A stretch of DNA of 64,000 bases, from positions 1,240,001 through 1,304,000 of the forward strand of contig CAWAFL010000001.1 in NCBI GenBank assembly GCA_963781305.1, in the 5' to 3' direction. Source of the stretch: DASXMT01 sp963781305 (GTDB lineage: Bacteria; Actinomycetota; Acidimicrobiia; Acidimicrobiales; RAAP-2). Below, piece by piece: positions 28,281 through 37,814 of the stretch (position 1 is its first letter; each line of letters begins with the position of its first letter). Under the pieces are notes generated by a model. That model saw only the letters and a program-made list of their open reading frames with translations. It was not told where the DNA came from and ran no database searches. Both the position numbers and the translations under genes were made by a program.

Positions 28281-30122
28281 CTAACTGGAATTCCAGATCT
28301 CCCCGTCTCCGAAACGATGTCCGGGGCCAAAGATCTGGTTATACACACGGGTGAGCCGCTCGGAGCCGGGGTATCCGCCGACCACAACGGCGACGCCGAC
28401 ATGGTAGCGAGCAAATGCCGCGGCAATCTCACGACGTTGGGCGCGGTTGAGTGTTACGGAAGGAGATACCTCGGCCACGTGGCCCACGATGTAATCGAGC
28501 AAGCTCGCAGTGGGTTCCACCTGCGCCGTCTGATGGCCCGGTTGAGGATGCCAGGCGTAGCCCTCGAAGTCGCGGTAACGAAAGTCGGCAACCGCTTGCC
28601 ACGCTAGTGGGGTCCCGGAGAACGGACCGCTGGCCGGAAAGATGAGCGCGGTGATTGGGCTCCCATTTTTTCCGGTCGGAACATGCCGAAGTACGTTCGG
28701 TACCGCCACGTTTTCGAATCCGGTATAGGGAACATTGCTCGCTACGAGCAGTGGTAACACCATGAGGGCTCCGGCGCCCCCGACGGCGATGTCGCCGAGA
28801 TAGCGTCGCCACATGCCTCCGTTTGTCTGAATCGCCGACAAAACTCCGTCGAGGGTGATAGCTACAAGAAGCGCGAGGAGAAGGTCGGTCAGGATCGAGA
28901 TTCGTATCCACCCGGGATTCTTCAAGATCGGTATCGCCCTTGAAAGAAACCAAGCCGGGGCGTGCCACGAAAAGGTCGGGTTCGATCCGGTCAGTCGAGT
29001 GGCTCCGCCCCACGAGAGAGCTATTGACCATAGGGTCGCAGCCCACAGGAGGAGAACGACCCGATGTCGACGAGCAAAAAAGAGCGCCGCCACAGCCAGC
29101 ACAACGATCAGCGGGCCAACGAAGGCCAGGTCGAAAAGGTGCTGCCAGGGAGTCCCCGGCAGGGGCTGAAAAAAATTGTGTCCCGTCGTCGCCGATGGCC
29201 ACACCAGTGAAGACAACCCCGCGCCTGGCATGACATTCGAATTCACGGACTCCACATGAGCCGGACCTTTGAAATAGATGATCATCGGATAGATCAGGAG
29301 AGCTCCGGCAGTGCCTACTGCAGTGCCAGCACCTTTCAAAGCGAACCGGACGTGTGACGAGGCCTGTCTGGGATTGGCAACGATTGCGACGGCGAGCACG
29401 GGGACGGTGACGACGGCGCAATCAAGAAGTACCTCTGGACCCGAGAAGAACTGGACGACTATGAGCAGACCCAGCACTAGACCGAGTCGCACTGGGCGAC
29501 CCGTCTGCCGGAAGAAGATTAGGTCGATGAGATACGCTGCGAGAGGCGGGAAGAACATCCAAGTTAGATTGAGATCGGCGACTCCATTGGACTGCAACAA
29601 CGCAGGCGAAAACCCGTAGATGAGTCCGCCGACGAACGCCACCGATCGGCGCATCTCGTACCGGCGGAGAACGAAGTAGATCGACAACGCCGAGATAACG
29701 GGTGCGGCTATGCACGCGATGTTCAGCGAAGTGATTGGCGAAGAGAGTTCGGTAATTGGAGAGAAGAGGAACGCTTGGAACAGCACACTGGCGTTCGCCA
29801 GGACGTTGATACCGTGTGGAGCAAACATGTAAGTGCTCACGAAGGGATTCGTGTGATGAGCAATGGCAAACGGAAGCCAAGCCATGAACCAGACCCTTTG
29901 GCCCACGTCGCCGACGTTGGCCCGGTACATGTGTGTCGTGACCCCAGCGGCCACGAGGTGCTGCCAGCAGAACAGCGATAGCGCCGTGTATAGAACCGTG
30001 ACAGTTAGACCCGTAATCGTCGCGGCCCGTGTTCTGTGGGAACGAGTCCTGGTCTCGCGACTCGCCTCAGGCTCTGCAACTGGGTGCAGGTCAGGTCGTT
30101 CGATTAAACGGAGACCGGTCAA
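28281..30122 (-). CDS. Large polytopic membrane protein of unknown function
   Basis: A 613-residue protein with a cytoplasmic N-terminus of about 30 residues and roughly 10-12 hydrophobic segments, followed by a C-terminal soluble part of about 150 residues ending EIWNSS. Segments include VTVLYTALSLFCWQHLV and LGLVLGLLIVVQFFSGPEVL. The layout resembles GT-C-type glycosyltransferases or YfhO-like proteins, but the first large loop shows no clear catalytic Asp motif. No neighbours hint at a pathway. Confidence 0.75.
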   Translation of the reverse strand: MTGLRLIERPDLHPVAEPEASRETRTRSHRTRAATITGLTVTVLYTALSLFCWQHLVAAGVTTHMYRANVGDVGQRVWFMAWLPFAIAHHTNPFVSTYMFAPHGINVLANASVLFQAFLFSPITELSSPITSLNIACIAAPVISALSIYFVLRRYEMRRSVAFVGGLIYGFSPALLQSNGVADLNLTWMFFPPLAAYLIDLIFFRQTGRPVRLGLVLGLLIVVQFFSGPEVLLDCAVVTVPVLAVAIVANPRQASSHVRFALKGAGTAVGTAGALLIYPMIIYFKGPAHVESVNSNVMPGAGLSSLVWPSATTGHNFFQPLPGTPWQHLFDLAFVGPLIVVLAVAALFFARRHRVVLLLWAATLWSIALSWGGATRLTGSNPTFSWHAPAWFLSRAIPILKNPGWIRISILTDLLLALLVAITLDGVLSAIQTNGGMWRRYLGDIAVGGAGALMVLPLLVASNVPYTGFENVAVPNVLRHVPTGKNGSPITALIFPASGPFSGTPLAWQAVADFRYRDFEGYAWHPQPGHQTAQVEPTASLLDYIVGHVAEVSPSVTLNRAQRREIAAAFARYHVGVAVVVGGYPGSERLTRVYNQIFGPGHRFGDGEIWNSS

Positions 30123-30311
30123 CGTTGAGCCAACTTCGAATGTGTGGGAAAGGAAGTTTCAACGTGGAATCCACAGCCAAAATTGCGGTGAAGACTCCCG
30201 AGGGGGCGGGCTATACCCGACAGGGCCGTTGCCGTAGCGGGCTCGGCTTGCCGGACGGGCTGGTGAGTTATGGGACCTGGCACCGTCTCAATAACAGTCA
30301 TTTCTGAGACG

Positions 30312-30575
30312 TCGATCGTGGTCGCTGTTGGCGGATGATCGGTGATCCGGATCTACGGTGCAGGTCCGACAACCCCCCTCCACCCGCGGACCTGGTCTCG
30401 GTAGCCGCTGGGCTCCCGGCAGTCAGCGAGAGCGCCCTGGCCTCGTACCGGGGAGAAAGGGCATGACGATGAGCTGCCCTGAACCACCGATCCAGCGAGG
30501 TCGGTATCAGGGCTCGCCGAGGGTCGAGAGCTGCGACGAACACGCCGAGGAGTTGCTCGACGTAGGCCGGATTAG
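30312..30575 (+). repeat. Dispersed repeat R1, copy B (rearranged)
   Basis: This is in the opposite orientation to copies A, C and D. The half encoding CPEPPIQRGRY and PRVESCDEHAEELLDV is well kept, while the other half is replaced by a segment (GCGGGTGGAGG region near 30372) that also occurs in copy G at 51560. It is therefore a mosaic of repeat pieces. Confidence 0.6.
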
Positions 30576-30585
30576 GGGCCGCTGA
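30463..30585 (+). CDS. Small open frame encoded in repeat R1 (CPE / DEHAEELLDV peptide)
   Basis: This is the one R1 copy with an undisturbed short frame: ATG at 30463, a GGGGAGAAAGG site before it, and stop at 30585, giving 40 residues. It contains SCPEPPIQRGRY and VESCDEHAEELLDV. Compared with copy D (minus strand at 37575) the changes in the last part are mainly synonymous or conservative (CAC/CAT, GCC/GCA, Glu/Asp), which suggests the peptide has been under selection. Cys and His spacing could bind a metal. No known family is recognised. Confidence 0.4.
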   Translation: MTMSCPEPPIQRGRYQGSPRVESCDEHAEELLDVGRIRGR

Positions 30586-30626
30586 GCGCGTTGGGCCAGC
30601 AGGAGACATGCTAGATCGATTCGCGA

Positions 30627-30907
30627 TCAGGCTGTGGATGACAAGTCGGGCTCAGCATCACTGGGACCAGCCAACCCGACGCCTGATGAGGCGATCTTGG
30701 AGGCGTCGGGCAATGCAGCCTCACAAGTAACCGTGCCCGATTTCAGATCCACGATGAGCTCAATCGGAGAGATTGCGTTGGGAACTCGCAGACTGCCCTC
30801 AAGCAATCCTTGGTCTACGAGCACCCCGGCTGCTCTTGTTCATCGGAGCCTTTGATTCCGGATACCGGGATCAACCTGGCCGCTTCCCAGGTCTCTTGGT
30901 CCACCAT
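30627..30907 (-). pseudogene. Remnant of a conserved protein starting EAARLIPVSGIKG
   Basis: On the minus strand, ATG at 30907 opens MVDQETWEAARLIPVSGIKGS and continues to DEQE before a stop. I recall this N-terminus from a conserved actinobacterial family with a nuclease-like PD-(D/E)xK core. A second frame, 30824-30627, reads SLRVPNAISPIELIVDLKSG and TCEAALPDASK, which resembles the C-terminus of the same family. The middle (several hundred residues) is missing, so this looks like an internal deletion remnant. The family assignment is from memory. Confidence 0.4.
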
Positions 30908-31415
30908 TGTCTTACCCCCTGTTCGACTGCCACTGACGGTAGTCCAGCATTTGATCCTGCACCATGATCTAAGCGTTTTCAGCCCGAGCGAACGGCCATT
31001 GCTGTTGTCCCATCCGTCCCAAGTCGTATGTCTTGTACCTCGGGAGGCAACGATGTGAAAGCGATTTCCTCATAGATGGAAATACTGTTTATGAGGCTGA
31101 GCTGGCGCAGAACCTAATGGCCCGATGGGATCAAGGCAAAGGAACGCCCAAGAGCCAGACGCCGATTCGGGGGTGCGCTGAGATCCGTCTCCATACCCTA
31201 CCCCTGCGCGATGTCCGGCGAACGATATGTCCGCCAGGAGAATCCCACCCATCGACCCCACTGCTAGCGAGAGTTGCATGCACGCGGACCGGCACTTCGG
31301 GCGTCTGACCGGAGGAGAGTGCGTTCCAGAAAGGCGACCCAAGCGACAACTGAGGTGAGGTGCCATACTCGGCTCTCTGGAATATTCGGCGGAAAGAGCG
31401 GAAAGCGAGATTGAG
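30908..31415. other. Region without a recognisable gene
   Basis: About 500 bp upstream of the hydrolase gene. Only short frames of low coding character are seen on either strand. The right end must carry the hydrolase promoter; no clear -10/-35 pair can be pointed out. Confidence 0.4.
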
Positions 31416-32216
31416 ATGGCACCGAAATCGAATCCGGTGGTCTTTATCCACGGCTTGTGGTTACACGCGAGTTCATGGGGGCCATGGGAGGAACTCTTCC
31501 GTAATTCCGGCTACAACACCTTGGCTCCTGGGTGGCCCGGTGACCAGGACACTGTTGAGCTGGCCCGCGCCAACCCGGACTCGGTCGCCAACAAGGGCAT
31601 AGACGACGTGACCGGCCACTATGCCACCATCATCGAAGCCCTTCCCGCCCCACCCATTCTCGTCGGGCATTCCTTTGGGGGCATGATCGCCGAGAAACTG
31701 CTGGGGATGAACAAGGGAGCGGCCGCCATCGGCATCGATGCCGCCCAGATCAAGGGCGTGCTGCGGCTTCCGCTCTCCGCATTGCACGCCACACTGCCCG
31801 TGTTTAAGAACCCGGCTAACAAGCACAGGGCGGTGTCGCTCACCGCCGAGCAGTTCCGCTCCAGCTTCGGCAACGCTCTCTCCGAGGAGGAATCCAACGA
31901 GCTCTATGAGAAATGGGCCGTCCCATCTCCGGGACGCCCACTCTTTGAGGCCGCGGCCGCCAGCCTCTCGCCCCATTCACCGGACAAGGTTGACACCGAC
32001 AATCCGGACCGAGGTCCGCTGTTGCTCACTATGGGCGGCAAGGACCGCACCGTACCCGAAGCCATCACAAAGTCGACACTCAAGCAATACCGCCACTCCG
32101 CGGCGAAAACCAACCTGGTCGAGTTCGAAGATCGGGGCCACTCCCTGACCATCGACAGCGGCTGGCAAGACGTCGCTGAGGCAGTTCTCGAATGGCTCGG
32201 CAACAACGGACTCTGA
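31416..32216 (+). CDS. Alpha/beta hydrolase
   Basis: A 266-residue hydrolase with the oxyanion segment VVFIHGLWLHASSWGPW, nucleophile elbow ILVGHSFGGMIAEKL (Ser in HSFGG), catalytic Asp in MGGKDRTVP and His in FEDRGHSLTID. All triad residues are present. Members with this N-terminus are usually annotated as esterases or non-haem chloroperoxidases. The next gene is an SDR starting 30 bp downstream, so the two were probably an operon before the SDR was broken. Confidence 0.9.
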   Translation: MAPKSNPVVFIHGLWLHASSWGPWEELFRNSGYNTLAPGWPGDQDTVELARANPDSVANKGIDDVTGHYATIIEALPAPPILVGHSFGGMIAEKLLGMNKGAAAIGIDAAQIKGVLRLPLSALHATLPVFKNPANKHRAVSLTAEQFRSSFGNALSEEESNELYEKWAVPSPGRPLFEAAAASLSPHSPDKVDTDNPDRGPLLLTMGGKDRTVPEAITKSTLKQYRHSAAKTNLVEFEDRGHSLTIDSGWQDVAEAVLEWLGNNGL

Positions 32217-32245
32217 AGAACCGGACCGCAAACAGGAGCATCACA

Positions 32246-33552
32246 ATGGATCTCGGGCTGGCTGGGAAGCGAGCGGTAGTAACCGGCGCGAGCAAAGGGA
32301 TCGGGCTGGCTGTGGCACAGACTCTTGCAGCCGAGGGCGTTCACGTCGTCGCGGGATCGCGCAAGAGTTCCGAAGAGTTAAAGCAACTGGTCGCTTCGGG
32401 ACACGCATCAGATGTTCAAATAGACTAGAGAGCTTTCTTTTTTCCCCTCGCGAAGAGCGGTGACCGACGCCGAGCTGTTGGCCAAGATCACCGTCATCCA
32501 CGCCGAATCCAAGGGCACCTATGGAGCACCGCGTATCCACAAAGAGTTGCTGCATCGCCATGTGGCCTGCGGGAAGCGCCGGGTGACCAGGCTCATGCGG
32601 CAAGCTGGCCTCGAGGGCCGGTGCAAGAAGCGCTGGCGCACCACCACGGTGGCCGACCCCAACGCCGAGGCAGCCCGCGATCTCATCCGGCGCCACTTTG
32701 GACCGAGCGAGGAGATCGACCGGCGCTATGTCGGCGACATCACCTACATCGCCACGTGGGAGGGCTGGGCCTATTTGGCCACGGTCATCGATCTGGCCAG
32801 CCGCAAGGTCGTTGGCTGGGCCTTGGCTGATCACATGCGCACCGAGCTGGTGACCGACGCCCTTTCGTGGGTGTTCACACACAGAGCACCCGAAGCCGGC
32901 GCCATCTTCCATTCCGACCGCGGCCGGCAATACACGAGCGGGATTCCTAGCGTCTCCCGCGGGTCCGAGCCAACTCATCCAGGCCGCCCTCGATGGAGGG
33001 CCAATCGACATCCTCATCAACAACGCTGGCGCAGTGACGCCCCGGACTGGCGGATCGGCATCCGTGACTGACGAACAATGGGCCAACTCACTGAACCTCA
33101 CACTCATGGCTGCGGTTCGGACCGCCCGCGCAGCGCTGCCCGGAATGATCGAAGCTGGGCGAGGTTCGATAGTGAATACCGCCTCGGTAAATGCCTCGCT
33201 ACCCGACCCGCTCGTCATCGACTACAGCGCTGCGAAGGCCGCACTCGTGAACTTCTCCAAGGCACTGTCAAAGGAAGTCGGGCCAAACGGGATACGAGTC
33301 AACACCGTAAGTCCGGGTCCTGTAGCAACCGACCTGTGGCTCGGCAATGAAGGTGTCGCTTCGACATTGTCAAGCACCCTGGGAGGAGAGCCAACCGACT
33401 ACCAAGCAGAGGCAGTACGCGGCACCGCCACCGCCAGGTTCACTACACCACAAGAGGTAGCCGACCTCATCGTCTTTTTGGCAAGCGATCGAAGCGCCAA
33501 CATCACCGGTACCGACTACATAGTCGATGGCGGCCTCACCCAAAGCCTCTGA
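32246..33552 (+). pseudogene. SDR-family oxidoreductase gene interrupted by a transposase fragment
   Basis: The first 60 codons (32246-32428; AVVTGASKGIGLAVAQTLA) end at an in-frame TAG. The rest resumes near 32947 with GPSQLIQAALDGG and NNAGAVTPRTG, then the catalytic Ser-Tyr-Lys region (VNTASVNASLPDPLVIDYSAAKAA split over Ser, Tyr and Lys), and finishes with DYIVDGGLTQSL at 33552. Joined, the two parts make an ordinary SDR of about 255 residues with nothing missing. About 520 bp of foreign sequence sits between them. Cofactor is likely NAD(P)H; substrate unknown. Confidence 0.85.
32443..32940 (+). mobile_element. Internal fragment of an IS3-family orfB transposase (rve integrase core)
   Basis: The frame begins PSRRAVTDAELLAKI and continues through KGTYGAPRIHKELL, VTRLMRQAGLEG, DITYIATWEGWAYLATVIDL (first Asp) and HSDRGRQYTSG (second Asp). 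It stops there, before the third acidic residue and the C-terminus. The start of orfB, orfA and both element ends are also absent. The piece lies inside an SDR gene with CTAG at both junctions (32425-32428 and 32947-32950). A complete IS3 element would be about 1.2-1.5 kb, so this is a deleted insertion or a recombination patch. Confidence 0.85.
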
Positions 33553-33785
33553 ACACCACCCCGATGCCCGACAATTGGTGCACAGTGTTCGTCGCGACCC
33601 GATCGTTCCGCTTCTGCACCCAGCTCGACCCGCACCAAGCTCGGCCTACGCTCGCTAATGGCCGGGGTGGGGCTCGGCTCGTCCGGGCCGCCGCTTCGAT
33701 GCAACCCAGCAATTCCTTTGATTCCCGGTTGGCTGGGCCAGCGAATAATAGAGGATGGCGAAGGACCAATGGCGTTCTGGCAGCT

Positions 33786-34007
33786 CTACTGAGAGCCGGC
33801 TTGCCTGACCGACTCTGCATCGTGGGCCCGGCTGATGAGCATCAGCTGATCCCCCGACCGGAGGACCGTCGAGCCAGAGGGAGCAATCAGACGGCCGTCT
33901 CGCCGTATCGAAGTGATGACGGTGCCCACTGGAAGACTCGCTTTCTCCACCGAGTGGTCTGCCAGCCATGACTGACCGGACGACTGAGCGGTCCCTAGAT
34001 CCGGCAC
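33786..34007 (-). pseudogene. Orphan RCK_C/TrkA-C domain, C-terminal tail of a K+ or Na+/H+ transporter regulator
   Basis: On the minus strand 74 residues read SWLADHSVEKASLPVGTVIT, then IRRDGRLIAPSGSTVLRSGD and QLMLISRAHDAESVRQ. This is the TrkA-C (RCK_C) fold that ends many CPA antiporters and K+ channel regulators. The rest of the protein, which should lie upstream (to the right), is absent; the sequence there becomes repeat R1 copy C at about 33997. The start codon used is inside the repeat junction, so this is a severed tail. Confidence 0.7.
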
Positions 34008-34234
34008 GTCGAGTAGCTCGTCCGGGTGTTCCTTGCGACTTTCGAATCGTGGCCACCATCTTCCCGACTAGTCCCGATACCGACCTCGCCGGATCGGTGC
34101 TTCCGGACAGCTCACGGTCTTACCCCGATTCCCTGGCTCCGGGTCCCGGGTCATCCGCCAACACCGGCCGCTCTCGACCATAAACCAAGGTGCCAGTTCC
34201 ATTGCTCGACCCTACGGCGCAGGTCTGACAGCCT
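33997..34234 (-). repeat. Dispersed repeat R1, copy C
   Basis: Homologous over about 238 bp to copies A and D. On the minus strand it reads MELAPWFMVESGRCWRMTRD, then KTVSCPEAPIRRGRYRD, one in-frame stop, then GRWWPRFESRKEHPDELLDV. Its right end shares GCAGGTCTGACAGCC with copy A. Its left end coincides with the break in the RCK_C gene. Confidence 0.7.
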
Positions 34235-34492
34235 TCGCATGAAGGAGGCGCGAGAGCTGAGGAAATGCCGAAAAGGAGTTGACAGAGTGACTTTTCTTGC
34301 AGGCAAGGGAGTCAGCCGAAACCCTGATGATCGGCGTTGGCTGCGATCGCTTCGAACGGCGCCGGTAGTGCCGCCTCAACGGCAGCTTGAAGAAGAAGGT
34401 GTTGCCGGGCGATGGCTGGGTGTCGTTCGACTGGGAGCGTGAGCTCTAGTTCGTTTAGCACAGCTCGCAAGCGGCGAACCACTTGGGGAGAG

Positions 34493-35608
34493 TCAGCGCC
34501 AATAGCGGATGATCTCCGTCATGGATAGCACAAGCAGGGCTTCGAAGTTTCGCAACTGGCGCTTGACTCTGACGACCCCGTCGGAGTCGACACGCAGGCC
34601 GGTCGGATCTGGGCGGCATCCCGTGACGGCGAGGAGGTCGCTGAGACGGTCGATGGATTGCACAGCGGTGGTCGGATCGTTGACGGCCGGCGACAGTGCC
34701 CGTATGGCGATGTCGACGAGCTGGCGAAAGCCGAACGCGGGATCTTGCACGAACGTTCGCTCACCGCGTATCAGGAGGAACCGTGTGACGTCGCCAGCAC
34801 GCAGCTGGGCGCCGTGCACGACAGCGAACGAAGTGCCATGCGCAATGTATTCGCCTACACCAATTGTCAGGTCGAGCCAGCAGTCGTTATGGCGACATAG
34901 CTCTACGAGCCCGTATAGATCCGAGGCAGTCACGACTCCGGGTAGACCTCGATGCACGAGCGTCAAGGGGGATGGGCTCGAAATAGGCGGCTCGGTGTCC
35001 ACATAGGTCGAACGAGCAGGAAAGCTGACGTCGATCGCCAGCCTGGTCTCGGTGGCGATCGTCTCCAAGAGGTATTGAACCCGCATGAGTCTCACAACCA
35101 CGTGGAGATAGGCGACAAAGCCGAATACGGTCGCCAATGTCAGCAATAACAACACCGTCACAGACACCACAGGGGCGAATTGCTTCGCCGAAGTCACGGC
35201 GGCTCGATTGCTAATGACAACAATCAACGCGAATACAAATGTCGCCAGAAACAGCCCGAGAGTCACCCGGGTTCCCCGGGACCGGATGAACACCCGAACG
35301 GTGCGTGGCGAATACTGGCTGGCCGCCAGCTGGATAGCCACCAGGGTGGTAGCGAACACCACGGCAACGAACGCCAACGTTGCTGCCGCGATAGTTCCGG
35401 CGAAGCTGGCAGCGGTCGCCGGATCGCTGACCAGGTCGAACCTTACCCGGATACCTGCACCGATCTGACTGTCCACCCAAAGACACAGGTTGGCTAGCCC
35501 GATTGCCACCAATGCGAAGATGCTTGGGACGAACCACAGAGACACGCTGATCCGCTGACGGAAGTCGGTCAGCCACAGCGGCTGGGGATCTACGGGTAAT
35601 GCCTTCAC
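34493..35608 (-). CDS. DUF2254 membrane protein
   Basis: A 371-residue protein with four hydrophobic segments in the first 160 residues (VPSIFALVAIGLANLCLWV, IAAATLAFVAVVFATTLVAI, LGLFLATFVFALIVVI, VTVLLLLTLATVFGFVAYL). QLAASQYSPRTVRVFIRSRG follows segment two and is a strong DUF2254 signature. The soluble part contains DPAFGFRQLVDIAIRALSPA and NDPTTAVQSIDRL. DUF2254 proteins are widespread predicted membrane proteins of unknown function. There is no operon partner. Confidence 0.9.
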   Translation of the reverse strand: MKALPVDPQPLWLTDFRQRISVSLWFVPSIFALVAIGLANLCLWVDSQIGAGIRVRFDLVSDPATAASFAGTIAAATLAFVAVVFATTLVAIQLAASQYSPRTVRVFIRSRGTRVTLGLFLATFVFALIVVISNRAAVTSAKQFAPVVSVTVLLLLTLATVFGFVAYLHVVVRLMRVQYLLETIATETRLAIDVSFPARSTYVDTEPPISSPSPLTLVHRGLPGVVTASDLYGLVELCRHNDCWLDLTIGVGEYIAHGTSFAVVHGAQLRAGDVTRFLLIRGERTFVQDPAFGFRQLVDIAIRALSPAVNDPTTAVQSIDRLSDLLAVTGCRPDPTGLRVDSDGVVRVKRQLRNFEALLVLSMTEIIRYWR

Positions 35609-35864
35609 CGACTAGGGAGTCTCGCAGCCCCGTTGCCGTCAAAAGGGGACTCTGTAGACAACCAGCCCCCCTGGCGAGAGCTTCCGCCTGCGACCAGCGA
35701 GCGGTGCACGTGCACACGAAGCAGGGCGCAGCCCGCGTCTGCCGGGTGCTCCTCGGTGGCCCGGCCAGCAGGCTTTCGAGCGTCGTCCAACCACGCGAGC
35801 TATTTGCGTTGAGGTGGCCGACGACGCCTATTCTTGATCGCGTCTGCTCGGAAACGGGGAATTC

Positions 35865-36011
35865 ATGAAGGTATATCGGGCGTCCGTGAGAGAGCAGGGG
35901 GCAGCTACGCTCTGGTTCTACGCCAGAGATTGCGGTTCCGACCGTGCCGGTTTCGTGCTCGTCACCAAGGGCGGCTTCACCATCACGCCGCTAAAGACAA
36001 GTGCGTCCTGA
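35865..36011 (+). CDS. Possible small open frame upstream of the methyltransferase
   Basis: ATG at 35865 after CGGGGAATTC reads 48 residues (MKVYRASVREQG ... TPLKTSAS) and stops at 36011. It has no recognisable motif. Codon use is ordinary. It may be a leader or noncoding. Confidence 0.25.
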   Translation: MKVYRASVREQGAATLWFYARDCGSDRAGFVLVTKGGFTITPLKTSAS

Positions 36012-36105
36012 TGGGACACCCACCCACCTGCAGTCGCGATTGGACAGAGCTCGGGCGGTTGGCCTGGCGGACTCGGTCGTCACGGTGCAAGGCCCGGTGG
36101 CCTCG

Positions 36106-36918
36106 ATGATCGAGCATCGCTATCGCCTGGCCGCGGCCGGCCGCGAGGCGGACGAGGATGAGCGGCTGAGTGTTCTCGAGCAGCTCTACGACCCAGTTTC
36201 ACGCCGGCGGCGCGCGCTGGTCCAGCCAGGCTGGAGGTGCTTGGAGGTCGGCGCGGGCCGCGGATCGATGGCCGTCTGGCTGGGCCAGCAGGTGGGGCCG
36301 ACCGGCCACGTGGTCGCAAGCGACATTGACGTCGGCTACCTCAACCGGCTTGATCTTCCGAATGTGGAAGTGATCGAGCACAACATCCTCGATGACCCAC
36401 TGGATGTGCTTGGTCCCGGCTCGTTCGACTTGGTCTGCTCCCGACTGATGCTGTTCCACCTGGTGGGCAGGCAGGAGCTGGCCATCGGGCAAATGGCGCA
36501 GTGCTTGCGTCCGGGCGGCTGGCTGGTGGACGAGGACGCCGACTGGGGCACGGCGGCTCCGGTCGATCCCGCCCATCCGCTCTACGGCCCTTACCATGAC
36601 GCCTGGCGGGACGGTGACTGGTGGACCTTGCGCGGTTACGACAAAGCGTTCGGGCAAAAGTTGCCGGCGCTCTTTGAGCGATGCGGACTCGAGGAAGTGG
36701 GTCACGAGGCATACACAGAGGTTGTGCGTGGCGGATCTCCCTGGGCCACATGGTGGGCCGTGACCCTCGAGGTGATGAACGAGCTCGGCGGCGGGGGCTC
36801 GGTGGACTCCTATATGCGCGAGCTCGAGGTGATGACCACTGCTCTCGTCGAGCCCAGCGTGTGGCTCATGAGAGAGCTGTTGCACGCGTGTTGGGGCAGA
36901 AAGGGCGAGGGCACGTAG
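36106..36918 (+). CDS. SAM-dependent class I methyltransferase
   Basis: ATG at 36106 starts MIEHRYRLAAAGREADEDER, giving 270 residues; the frame is open to 36001. The SAM motif I is CLEVGAGRGSMAVWLGQQVG, followed by VVASDIDVGYL (acidic loop) and FDLVCSRLMLFHLV, LRPGGWLVDEDADWG. This fits the methyltransferase 11/25 type. The substrate is unknown; no biosynthetic cluster is nearby. Confidence 0.88.
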   Translation: MIEHRYRLAAAGREADEDERLSVLEQLYDPVSRRRRALVQPGWRCLEVGAGRGSMAVWLGQQVGPTGHVVASDIDVGYLNRLDLPNVEVIEHNILDDPLDVLGPGSFDLVCSRLMLFHLVGRQELAIGQMAQCLRPGGWLVDEDADWGTAAPVDPAHPLYGPYHDAWRDGDWWTLRGYDKAFGQKLPALFERCGLEEVGHEAYTEVVRGGSPWATWWAVTLEVMNELGGGGSVDSYMRELEVMTTALVEPSVWLMRELLHACWGRKGEGT

Positions 36919-36949
36919 ACAGCGCAATCTCGGCTGGCAAAGCACCATC

Positions 36950-37102
36950 TCAGCCGCTTTGCCGTATTCGCGGGTTGCCGACGCGCCACCAGTGGCGCAA
37001 GCGCCGTTGGGTGCCGGCCTCGACCTGGACGTGTTCCGCAACAAACGCTTGCCACTCCTCATATGGCATCCCTGTCGGGCAGTTGCGGACCGTCCATTCC
37101 AT
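36950..37102 (-). CDS. Small Trp-rich protein with an ideal ribosome site
   Basis: On the minus strand GAAGGAGGCG precedes ATG at 37102, a textbook spacing. The 50-residue product reads MEWTVRNCPTGMPYEEWQAF, then AEHVQVEAGTQRRLRHWWRV and NPRIRQSG. It has four Trp and a basic C-terminus. It ends 32 bp beyond the methyltransferase stop, convergent with it. Nothing similar comes to mind. The ribosome site and amino-acid pattern argue that it is real. Confidence 0.45.
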   Translation of the reverse strand: MEWTVRNCPTGMPYEEWQAFVAEHVQVEAGTQRRLRHWWRVGNPRIRQSG

Positions 37103-37114
37103 CGCCTCCTTCAT

Positions 37115-37574
37115 CTAAGTACTCGGTTTTACCGGACCGCGATTTATGTCAGGTTCAAGGTGTCTAAGTGTTCAGTGCAGGGCAGCAACACGGCCACGGC
37201 GATACCGCTGACTCAATTGGGAGCGCCAGGAATGTTCGTGCAAGATTGTGGACTGTAACAGCGCCACCATCGTCGGCTGGGGATCGATCACGGCTACACG
37301 TACGTCGAACTGGCTTAGGACGGCAGCGACCTTGCTCCAACATCGAGCCCTCGAACGTGAACACCGCAAGCTATGAGCGGGGGTTAGCTTCACTGGATTC
37401 CGTTACTTGTTGAGCCCACCCGGTAGAGGGCACACCTAGATCGTCCGAGGCACGCTCATGAAACCCCTACCTCGCTTCCGTTGACCCTCGTGCACCATCA
37501 CCCTCGGGGGAGGAGAGCGAAGACCCATGACATCTACCCGATTCGCCCGACGCCACACGGCATGAATGGCTCCT
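37115..37574. other. Region without a recognisable gene
   Basis: About 460 bp. A minus-strand frame near 37200-37393 (AAVLSQFDVRVAVIDPQP and VALLQSTILHEH) has some coding look but no start or partner; it may be a gene relic. The right end joins repeat R1 copy D. Confidence 0.4.
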
Positions 37575-37814
37575 GATCCGCCGTACGTTCAGCAGCTCGT
37601 CTGCATGTTCGTCGCAATTCTCGACCCTCGGCCACCACTTGCCCGATCGCTCCTCATACTGACCTCGCCAAATCGGCGTTTCCGGGCAGCTCGTCGTCAT
37701 ACTCTGTCTTCCCGGCTCCGGGTCTCGGATCATTCGCCAACAGCGGCCGCTCTCGGCCATGAACCCAGGCGCTAGTTCCATGGTCGACGACCCTACGGGG
37801 GAGGTCTGACAGCC
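37575..37814 (-). repeat. Dispersed repeat R1, copy D
   Basis: This is the best-kept copy, about 240 bp. On the minus strand one frame reads MELAPGFMAESGRCWRMIRD, PEPGRQSMTTSCPETPIW, then RSGKWWPRVENCDEHADELL and NVRRI without a stop, so the whole peptide of about 75 residues is open. The right end is followed by a GC-rich segment (37815-37960) resembling repeat R2. Confidence 0.75.
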
